The notes under the pieces were generated by a model that saw nothing but the letters and a program-made list of their open reading frames with translations, was not told the DNA's origin and searched no databases. A program made the translations under genes and the position numbers. 8,887 nt of DNA, from positions 1 to 8,887 of the forward strand of contig JAUPKT010000570.1 in assembly GCA_030837305.1 (NCBI GenBank). The letters are read 5' to 3'. Numbering within the stretch: the stretch's first letter is position 1; every line of letters starts with the position of its first letter. Origin of the DNA: Thermodesulfobacteriota bacterium. GTDB taxonomy: Bacteria; Desulfobacterota; Desulfomonilia; Desulfomonilales; Desulfomonilaceae. This document shows, in pieces, positions 1-5,838 of this stretch.

Positions 1-2796
1 TATCGGATTCAGTTCAGTCCTTCCTTCGGTTTTCAGTCAGCGAGTTCGGTCGTTCCCTATCTGTCGGAACTGGGTATATCAGACCTGTACGCTTCTCCAA
101 TCTTTAAAGCCGCAAGAGGCAGCCTTAGCGGATATGATGTGGTTGACTCCAATCAATTGAATCCTGACTTGGGGGGACTCTCCGACCTGGAGTCGCTCTC
201 CGCTGAACTGCAAAAGCACAACATGGGATGGATTCAAGACATTGTCCCGAATCATATGGCGATGAATTCGGAAAATGGAATCCTGATGGATATCTTCATG
301 AATGGTCACAATTCGCAGTATTTCAAATTCTTCGACGTGGATTGGGGGCATCCGCCTGCCGGTGCCAACAAGAGACTCCTCGCTCCATTTCTTGGCAAGT
401 TCTATGGAGAGTGTCTCGAAGATGGAGAGATTGCGCTCAAATACGGCCCTGATGGGTTTAATGTCGCGTACTACGACTTGTCGTTCCCCTTGCGAATCGA
501 ATCTTATCCATATCTTTTTAAAAACTTGGCCCGGTTGAAAAGAAAACTTGTCGAAGACGCCCCAGACTTTATCAAAATCTTGGGTATCCTCTACGTCTTG
601 AAGACGCTTTCTTCGAGCGATGACCCGGAAGAGCGGTCTAACCAAATAAAACTGATTCACCGTACTATGTGGGAACTCTACACCACCAATGCCGCAATAA
701 AAACATTGATCGATGACAACCTACAGGTATTCAATGGCGAAAAGGGGAAGCCAGAGACCTTCAACGCCCTCGATGACCTTCTTTCCCAACAGCTCTTCCG
801 GCTTTCATTCTGGAAAGTGGCCGCGGAAGAAATAAATTATCGCCGCTTTTTTTGCATTAATGATCTTATTTCACTCAGGATGGAAGACGAGCGCGTTCTC
901 AGCCACACTCACCGTCTGATCTTCGGTCTGATTGAAAGAGGCATCGTAACCGGCTTAAGAATTGACCATGTCGATGGCCTGTACGACCCGACAACCTACC
1001 TTCAAGAATTGAGGAAGAGGACATCAAAAACCTACATTGTAGTTGAAAAAATACTCAATCTCCAGGAAGACCTTCCAGATTTCTGGCCGGTCCAGGGAAC
1101 CACCGGTTATGATTTTGCAAATTATGTCAACGAATTATTCTGTCAAAAGGAAAATGTGCGACCGTTCAGCAGAATTTACTCGAGCGTAACGGGCTTGAAG
1201 ACCGCGTATGAAGATGTAGTGACCCACAGTAAGCGACTGATCATCCAGGAAGATATGGCAAGCGACGTCCACAACCTTGCCCAACTCCTGAAGGAGATCT
1301 CAAGCCGGGACCGTCATGGAAGCGACATAACCCTTAATGCCCTGCAAAGAGCTTTGAGCGAAGTTCTTGCAGTGTTTCCGGTCTACCGGACCTACGTCAG
1401 CCAGGTTGTGGTTTCGGACAACGACAGGAAATACATTTTGGATGCGGTGGACCGGGCGAGGGCCAATTTCCCCGGTCTCATACATGGACTTACGTTTTTA
1501 CGAAGATTCCTTCTCCTGGACTTCCCCGATTATGTCTCTGATGAAGAGAAGAGGGGCTGGCTCCTCTTTGTCATGCGCTTTCAGCAATTCACCGGGCCGC
1601 TCGTGGCCAAGGGAGTTGAGGACACAACACTGTACGTGTACAACCGACTCCTGTCACTCAATGAGGTGGGTGGACGGCCGGATCACTTTGGATGCTCCCT
1701 TGAAGAATTTCATACCTTCAACATGAAGAAGAAAGACTTGTGGCCGGATTCCTTGAACACCACCTCCACTCACGATACCAAAAGAGGCGAAGACGTTCGC
1801 GCCAGAATAAACGTGTTGTCAGAGATGCCGGACGAGTGGCTGAGAAAAATCCGATCGTGGATCAAGATAAACAGGGGCAAAAAGAAACGTGTTCGCGGCT
1901 TGGCCGTTCCGGATAGAAACGACGAGTATTTTTTATACCAGACTCTTATCGGGGCATTTCCATTTTCAGATGCCGATTACCCGGATTTCATAAAAAGAAT
2001 AAAGGAATATCTTGTCAAAGCTGTCAGAGAGGCAAAGGTCCACACCGCATGGCTTAAGCCCGACGTCGAGTACGAAGACGCCTATGTCTCTTTTGCTGAA
2101 AAAATTCTCGCTCGTTCAGGGGACAATGCATTTCTGAAAGAACTGATCCCCTTCACCAGGAGAGTTGCTCATTTCGGTATGCTCAACTCACTCTCCCAGA
2201 CTCTTATTAAGATTACATCACCCGGTGTGCCTGATTTCTATCAAGGGACTGAGCTTTGGGACCTCAGCTTAGTGGACCCTGACAATCGCAGGCCGGTAGA
2301 TTTTAAAAAAAGGAGCCTAATGCTCTCGAGCATCCGAGAACATGAAGATTCAGATATTGGCCGACTGATCCAAGATCTCCTTTGCACGAGAGAAGATGGA
2401 AAGGTTAAGCTCTTTCTCATTTATCGGGCACTTAAAGCAAGAAAAACCCATCGAGAGATCTTTGGAGAGGGCGCTTATGTTCCCCTCGAATCGGCCGGAA
2501 GATTCAGGAGCAATGTCATCACGTTTGCCCGGAGGCAACACCGGCAATGGGCCATTGTCATTGCTCCGAGGCTTCTCAGCCACCTGGTTCAAGAGGGAGA
2601 TTTTCCTCTTGGAAGACAAGTATGGCAGGACACTCAGGTGATACTGCCTGACGGGGCGCCGCTGGACTGGCGAAACGTGATCACGAGCGAAGTGCTTTCC
2701 GTGGGTAAGGCCCTTCCTGTCGGAGACGTATTACACAGTTTCCCGGTAGCGTTACTCATGGGCGGAGGAGACAACCAGTATGCGCAAACCGCCTGA
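1..2796 (+). CDS. treY: Maltooligosyl trehalose synthase TreY (5'-partial)
   Basis: This GH13 enzyme turns the reducing-end alpha-1,4 bond of a maltodextrin into an alpha,alpha-1,1 bond, giving maltooligosyl trehalose; TreZ then releases trehalose. The frame is open from base 1 and reads YRIQFSPSFGFQ, which normally lies within about 10-20 residues of the TreY N-terminus, so only the start is missing; 931 residues are visible. In visible numbering, region I is DIVPNH (80-85) and the nucleophile is Asp322 in LRIDHVDGLYDP. The acid/base is Glu349 in VVEKIL, and the third carboxylate is Asp592 in STHDTKRGEDVRAR. The family blocks TGPLVAKGVEDT and PGVPDFYQGTELWD are also present. All catalytic residues are intact and there is no signal peptide, so it should be an active cytoplasmic enzyme. 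It is the first visible gene of a + strand operon. Its usual partner treZ is not in the window. GTG at 139 is internal, not the start. Confidence 0.96.
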   Translation, partial: YRIQFSPSFGFQSASSVVPYLSELGISDLYASPIFKAARGSLSGYDVVDSNQLNPDLGGLSDLESLSAELQKHNMGWIQDIVPNHMAMNSENGILMDIFMNGHNSQYFKFFDVDWGHPPAGANKRLLAPFLGKFYGECLEDGEIALKYGPDGFNVAYYDLSFPLRIESYPYLFKNLARLKRKLVEDAPDFIKILGILYVLKTLSSSDDPEERSNQIKLIHRTMWELYTTNAAIKTLIDDNLQVFNGEKGKPETFNALDDLLSQQLFRLSFWKVAAEEINYRRFFCINDLISLRMEDERVLSHTHRLIFGLIERGIVTGLRIDHVDGLYDPTTYLQELRKRTSKTYIVVEKILNLQEDLPDFWPVQGTTGYDFANYVNELFCQKENVRPFSRIYSSVTGLKTAYEDVVTHSKRLIIQEDMASDVHNLAQLLKEISSRDRHGSDITLNALQRALSEVLAVFPVYRTYVSQVVVSDNDRKYILDAVDRARANFPGLIHGLTFLRRFLLLDFPDYVSDEEKRGWLLFVMRFQQFTGPLVAKGVEDTTLYVYNRLLSLNEVGGRPDHFGCSLEEFHTFNMKKKDLWPDSLNTTSTHDTKRGEDVRARINVLSEMPDEWLRKIRSWIKINRGKKKRVRGLAVPDRNDEYFLYQTLIGAFPFSDADYPDFIKRIKEYLVKAVREAKVHTAWLKPDVEYEDAYVSFAEKILARSGDNAFLKELIPFTRRVAHFGMLNSLSQTLIKITSPGVPDFYQGTELWDLSLVDPDNRRPVDFKKRSLMLSSIREHEDSDIGRLIQDLLCTREDGKVKLFLIYRALKARKTHREIFGEGAYVPLESAGRFRSNVITFARRQHRQWAIVIAPRLLSHLVQEGDFPLGRQVWQDTQVILPDGAPLDWRNVITSEVLSVGKALPVGDVLHSFPVALLMGGGDNQYAQTA

Positions 2797-2929
2797 GTGG
2801 AGCCCATCCCAAGATATTCCAGGTGTTCCCCCGACCGCCGAGAGTCAACACGTATCCATATGGCCAAATAGTCTGAGGTCAAAGAGGTCAAGATGTCCAC
2901 AAATGCCAACGTTGAACCCTTTATCGTAA
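2780..2929 (+). CDS. Candidate 49-residue ORF bridging treY and the next gene
   Basis: An ATG at 2780 lies 9 bases after a strong Shine-Dalgarno-like GGAGGAG (2764-2770). It opens a 49-codon frame that overlaps the last 17 bases of treY and the first 37 bases of the downstream gene, ending at TAA 2927-2929. The product starts MRKPPEWSPSQDIP, is rich in Pro, Ser and Arg, and resembles no family I know. The GGAGGAG also encodes Gly-Gly-Glu-like residues at the TreY C-terminus, so the match may be accidental. It could be a coupling or leader peptide that carries ribosomes across the 96-base gap, a remnant, or nothing. Support is the ribosome binding site alone. Confidence 0.2.
   Translation: MRKPPEWSPSQDIPGVPPTAESQHVSIWPNSLRSKRSRCPQMPTLNPLS
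2875..2892 (+). promoter_or_regulatory. Ribosome binding site with tandem GAGGTCAA repeat
   Basis: Two copies of GAGGTCAA (2875-2882 and 2884-2891) with a 9-base period lie directly before the ATG at 2893. The second copy supplies AAAGAGG at 2881-2887, 5 bases from the start codon, which supports 2893 as the start. The first copy offers a second, more distant anti-Shine-Dalgarno match. Whether the duplication has any regulatory role cannot be told. Confidence 0.5.
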
Positions 2930-3567
2930 AAGATTGTGCGCTGCTGAACATAGCAACCGGGAAGAAGGCCAGAAACCTCACAGAAATGAGAGATCATTTA
3001 CTGGATATCCCTCTTGGGAGCATATACCACCATTTTTGGGGCGGGCTCTTGAGGTACAGGTTCGATGAGCCTGAATACAAGAACGACTTTGCAGAATGGG
3101 TCCGCTATGCCCTTCAAGACGCTATTCTTGCTGAACGATTATCCGTTATCGACCCTGTTGCCTGCGCCGACCTGGAATGCTTACGCCAACAGCTGCTGGA
3201 AGTCATGGAACAGAGGTTGGATGAGACCGCAATGATTACTTGGGCCGAAGTCGATATGCAGTTTCATTTTGTCAGCTCTCAAATACTAGTGTTCTATACC
3301 GGAGAAACAATCGGAAGGCCGGAGCAATTGGTGGCGGCTGTGTCCAAAATGTCTGTGGGCAGCTTATTCTACCATTTTATTGACGCAAGACGCCGCAGCC
3401 CTGAAATGCTGGACGACTTCCGTTTGTGGTTGAAGCCTTGCGGTGATCGTTATGAAGATCTTTGCTCACAACTGGCGTCAGTAGATCCCTATTTTGTGTC
3501 CCTCGAGGCACTGCGCACGCAACTGACAAACTTGTTTTCACATTTCTTTCAGGGAGTGTCCGAATGA
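2893..3567 (+). CDS. DUF5752-like protein, tandem internal repeat, trehalose locus
   Basis: The function is unknown. The 224-residue protein is two copies of one ~95-residue unit. Copy 1 (about 16-108) has GSIYHHF (42-48), DFAEW (65-69), IDP (86-88) and LECLRQQL (94-101). Copy 2 (about 127-219) has GSLFYHF (156-162), DFRLW (175-179), VDP (197-199) and LEALRTQL (204-211). All four landmarks are offset by 110-114 residues. There are no signal peptide, membrane segments or Cys/His metal clusters, so it is probably a soluble helical protein. The assignment to DUF5752 rests on memory of that family's xxxYYH-like motif and its place next to treY and trehalose glycosyltransferases; it was not searched. 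The start ATG has AAAGAGG 5 bases upstream. The stop overlaps the treT start (ATGA), suggesting coupled expression and perhaps a physical or regulatory partnership with TreT. A catalytic role is neither shown nor excluded. Confidence 0.85.
   Translation: MSTNANVEPFIVKDCALLNIATGKKARNLTEMRDHLLDIPLGSIYHHFWGGLLRYRFDEPEYKNDFAEWVRYALQDAILAERLSVIDPVACADLECLRQQLLEVMEQRLDETAMITWAEVDMQFHFVSSQILVFYTGETIGRPEQLVAAVSKMSVGSLFYHFIDARRRSPEMLDDFRLWLKPCGDRYEDLCSQLASVDPYFVSLEALRTQLTNLFSHFFQGVSE
3551..3567 (+). promoter_or_regulatory. Shine-Dalgarno and ATGA stop/start overlap before treT
   Basis: AGGGAG (3551-3556) lies 7 bases before ATG 3564-3566. That ATG shares bases with the TGA stop (3565-3567) of the preceding gene. 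This is the classic arrangement for translational coupling and decides the treT start over an in-frame ATG at 3462, which would overlap the previous gene by 106 bases. Confidence 0.85.
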
Positions 3568-4871
3568 CATCTATTCAAGATTACGGGGCAGTGACTGGAG
3601 AAGACGTTATCGATAGACTCCGTCAGCTTGCCGAACCCTTAAGAGGAATCAAGGTAGTTCACGTGAACTCCACTTATGTAGGTGGAGGCGTAGCGGAGAT
3701 CTTAACCAAGATGGTTCCCCTTCAACGAGATCTTGGCCTCGATGTTCGGTGGGAAGTTATTCGAGGCGAGGAGCAGTTTTTCCAGATTACAAAGGGCTTC
3801 CACAACTCGTTACAAGGCGTACCTGTCCCACTGGGGGACACGTCTTTCAAGGTTTACGAGGAAACCGGCGTCCAAAACTCGGAAGGGCTCCGTTCGATCC
3901 TCGAGGAGGCCGACATAGTTTTTATACACGATCCGCAGCCACTACCCCTGTTGAGATCGTGCCCGAACCGAAAAGGCAAGTGGATCTGGCGATGCCATAT
4001 CGACTTGAGCCATCCTTATCGTCCGGTGTGGAAGTACTTGCGAAACTTCGTCGTGGAATACGATGCGAGTATCTTTTCCCTTGCGGATTTTTCTCAGCCC
4101 TTACCACACACCCAGTATCTAATGCCGCCCAGCATCGATCCTCTCAGCGAAAAAAACATGAACCTGACCGAAAAGAAAGTCCATGCCGCCAAACTTCAAT
4201 TCGGTCTGGACCCCGACAGACCAATTATGCTCCAGGTTTCACGTTTTGATCGTTTTAAGGACCCCATCGGGGTAGTGAGAGCATATCGATTGGTCAAGCC
4301 GTATGTTCCGGCGCTTCAGTTGGTCCTCGCGGGCGGTGGAGCCACCGATGACCCTGAAGCGGAAGCCGTCCTGGCCGAAGTCCGCAGCGAGGCGGGCACC
4401 GACAAGGATATTCACGTGCTTCAGCTATCTCCTGATGCCCATGTCACGATCAATGCCCTGCAGCGGGGTGCGGACATAGTGCTTCAAAAGTCTCTTAAAG
4501 AAGGGTTCGGCCTGACCGTGACCGAGGCCATGTGGAAAGGAAAGCCTGTAATAGGAGGCGACACGGGAGGCATTCGTCTTCAGGTTGTGAACCATCACAC
4601 GGGTTTCCTGGTTAAGACTCCGGAAGGGGCAGCTTTGCGAACTCGATATCTCTTGCGTCACCCAGACATAGCCATTGAAATGGGTCACAAGGCAAGGGAA
4701 TTGGTCCGTCAGAATTTTCTGCTGACCAGAAATCTGCGTGAATATTTAAGCATTATGCTGGCCCGTATGTTTGGCGACCCGGAGAGAATAGAGTTGGAGG
4801 GAAACGCAATCCGAGCTGTAACAGGCCTCGTTACATTCATGTCTTCCACTCTCAAGTCCAGCCAGGGTTGA
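3564..4871 (+). CDS. treT: GT4 trehalose glycosyltransferring synthase (TreT-type)
   Basis: By family, this retaining GT-B glycosyltransferase reversibly makes trehalose from NDP-glucose and free glucose in the cytoplasm. The protein is 435 residues from ATG 3564, normal for the family. The N-terminal acceptor domain has VVHVNSTYVGGGVAEIL (31-47), WEVIRGEEQFF (63-73) and TKGFHNSLQG (76-85), which are TreT hallmarks. The C-terminal donor domain has Arg227 and Lys232 in SRFDRFKD, and the E-x7-E motif Glu313/Glu321 in KEGFGLTVTEA, followed by GGDTGGIRLQV. All key residues are present. The upstream ATG at 3462 is rejected because it overlaps the preceding gene, whereas 3564 has its own ribosome binding site. 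It is the last gene of the trehalose operon. In some organisms TreT works mainly in trehalose breakdown, so direction and NDP preference cannot be read from sequence. A related kojibiose-type or other GT4 specificity is possible but less likely. Confidence 0.9.
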   Translation: MTSIQDYGAVTGEDVIDRLRQLAEPLRGIKVVHVNSTYVGGGVAEILTKMVPLQRDLGLDVRWEVIRGEEQFFQITKGFHNSLQGVPVPLGDTSFKVYEETGVQNSEGLRSILEEADIVFIHDPQPLPLLRSCPNRKGKWIWRCHIDLSHPYRPVWKYLRNFVVEYDASIFSLADFSQPLPHTQYLMPPSIDPLSEKNMNLTEKKVHAAKLQFGLDPDRPIMLQVSRFDRFKDPIGVVRAYRLVKPYVPALQLVLAGGGATDDPEAEAVLAEVRSEAGTDKDIHVLQLSPDAHVTINALQRGADIVLQKSLKEGFGLTVTEAMWKGKPVIGGDTGGIRLQVVNHHTGFLVKTPEGAALRTRYLLRHPDIAIEMGHKARELVRQNFLLTRNLREYLSIMLARMFGDPERIELEGNAIRAVTGLVTFMSSTLKSSQG

Positions 4872-4915
4872 GAGCACGCTCCACATGAAATCGAGCAGAC
4901 CGCAAGCATGCCGCA

Positions 4916-4935
4916 ACCGGAATCCCATTTCCGGT
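4916..4935. repeat. Perfect 7-bp hairpin in convergent gap
   Basis: ACCGGAA (4916-4922) and TTCCGGT (4929-4935) are exact reverse complements around a 6-base loop. It lies 45 bases past the treT stop. No T-run follows it on either strand, so a classic intrinsic terminator is not supported, though it could protect the mRNA 3' end or stall polymerase. Confidence 0.4.
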
Positions 4936-5016
4936 CTTGAAACACTGCCCGGTCTCCGGTGCCTAACCTTTTTCCCCTCAAGACACGTACGTTTGAGGCA
5001 GTGGGATTCATAGACC
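4933..5016. repeat. Imperfect long-range inverted repeat between convergent genes
   Basis: Three short blocks pair in register across 84 bases. GGTCT (4933-4937) pairs with AGACC (5012-5016), GAA (4939-4941) with TTC (5007-5009), and CACTGCC (4943-4949) with GGCAGTG (4997-5003). Inside lies a 6-bp stem, CCTCAA (4976-4981) with TTGAGG (4993-4998), whose last two bases compete with the outer stem, and the palindrome ACGTACGT (4985-4992). A run of five T's at 4969-4973 sits within the structure. It may be a bidirectional transcription end for the two operons, but no single arm looks like a strong terminator. The rest of 4872-5097 shows no convincing gene. Confidence 0.3.
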
Positions 5017-5097
5017 TTCCCCCTGCAAGCTTTTCTGGTTACCGCTACAGGTACTGGCCCGATTCTGCCTGGCATGAGACACTTCACCGGACTGCTT

Positions 5098-5826
5098 TCA
5101 GGAATCCCGGAGTGCTATAGATATCCACTTTTCTTCGTGGCGAAAACATCCTACCTTGAAAAGACCGGTGACCCGGGGCGATTTGGCGGGACTTGAGGAT
5201 ACACGGATGTAGGCCTTCATGTTGAGCACGCCATTACAGCTGTGGATGGATTCAAGACACACTTCGATGGGATCTACAAGATGAAAGCCACATCCCAAAG
5301 CTTTCACCACTGCCTCTTTCGCCGACCACAAAAGGGCTATGGCGCTCTCGACCGATCCTGCGGACTGAATGGCCTCAGTAATTTCTTTCGCCAAGAAGAC
5401 CTTTTGTAGAGGAAACTTCTCATCGAATTCCGAGGCCGACGCCACATCAATGCCGCATTGGTGTGGGGCCTCACACATGGCTCCCCAAACTTTCCGGTTA
5501 TGGTAGGCAAAGGAAATTGACGGTCCAGGCATGCCATCGAGCGCGAGAAGGGGCCTCCCTAGCCTGTTCTTGTCCACCGTCACGGAAGAGCTATTGTTCG
5601 AGGCAGGGGCTATACGGCATGGCGAGTACTCTCTCACGGCGGACAAGAGACGTCTCGCTATTTTCTGCTGCAGGGCAGGCCTGTTTTCTCGATGATTCGA
5701 GGGAAGCTCTTCTGAAAGACAAATGCAACAGGCGGCATTCCCTGTCCTGGGGAGAGTCGCATCAACAAAGCTCAGTTTGAATCCTCGTATGGCTCCGTTC
5801 GCGTATAGCTGTTGGACGTGAATCAC
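5098..5826 (-). CDS. Sfp-type 4'-phosphopantetheinyl transferase
   Basis: This enzyme moves the 4'-phosphopantetheine arm of CoA onto the serine of a carrier protein. The obvious substrate is the ACP domain of the synthase immediately upstream. From GTG 5826 it is 242 residues, the normal Sfp-type size. The signature blocks are CGIDV (124-128, metal-binding Asp127) and WSAKEAVVKALG (167-178), with Glu171 and Lys175. A SISFAYH segment near 103-109 fits the usual S-S-H block. The residue two after Asp127 is Ala, not the Glu of Sfp; some active relatives such as the human enzyme also lack it. GTG 5826-5824 overlaps the TGA of the synthase (5825-5823) and has AGGA (5838-5835) 8 bases ahead, so translation is probably coupled. 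An in-frame ATG at 5913 would overlap the synthase by 91 bases and add 29 residues with no family character. Role by position resembles PfaE of PUFA clusters. Confidence 0.92.
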   Translation of the reverse strand: MIHVQQLYANGAIRGFKLSFVDATLPRTGNAACCICLSEELPSNHRENRPALQQKIARRLLSAVREYSPCRIAPASNNSSSVTVDKNRLGRPLLALDGMPGPSISFAYHNRKVWGAMCEAPHQCGIDVASASEFDEKFPLQKVFLAKEITEAIQSAGSVESAIALLWSAKEAVVKALGCGFHLVDPIEVCLESIHSCNGVLNMKAYIRVSSSPAKSPRVTGLFKVGCFRHEEKWISIALRDS

Positions 5827-5838
5827 GTGCGAGATCCT
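5823..5838 (-). promoter_or_regulatory. Shine-Dalgarno and GTGA overlap coupling synthase to transferase
   Basis: Read on the - strand, AGGA (5838-5835) is followed by an 8-base spacer and then GTGA (5826-5823), where GTG starts the phosphopantetheinyl transferase and TGA ends the synthase. This fixes the likely start of the transferase and implies reinitiation by ribosomes finishing the synthase. Confidence 0.75.

Noticed and set aside
139..141. GTG 139 as the TreY start
   Set aside because: The upstream 46 codons encode conserved TreY N-terminal sequence (YRIQF, SDLYASPIFKA, GSLSGYDV), so the real start is before the window.
79..660. 193-codon open frame on the - strand
   Set aside because: It lies wholly antisense to conserved TreY sequence, has no family features and no ribosome binding site of note; it is a coding shadow.
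2797..2892. Promoter in the 96-base gap after treY
   Set aside because: No convincing -35/-10 pair is visible; the gap is compatible with a continuous operon.
3462..3563. Upstream in-frame ATG for treT at 3462
   Set aside because: It would overlap the preceding conserved gene by 106 bases and add 34 residues unlike any TreT; ATG 3564 has AGGGAG 7 bases ahead and an ATGA junction.
3749..4249. 166-codon + strand frame inside treT
   Set aside because: Overlaps conserved TreT residues in another frame; Arg/Pro-rich low-complexity translation typical of a shadow frame.
4949..4973. CCGG-TCT-CCGG hairpin followed by five T's as a treT terminator
   Set aside because: The stem is only 4 bp and the T-run starts about 9 bases later; too weak to call an intrinsic terminator.
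4709..5087. Two overlapping - strand frames of 100 and 113 codons across the treT end and the convergent gap
   Set aside because: Both overlap the conserved 3' part of treT, lie in different frames from each other, show no recognisable domain and have no clear ribosome binding site.
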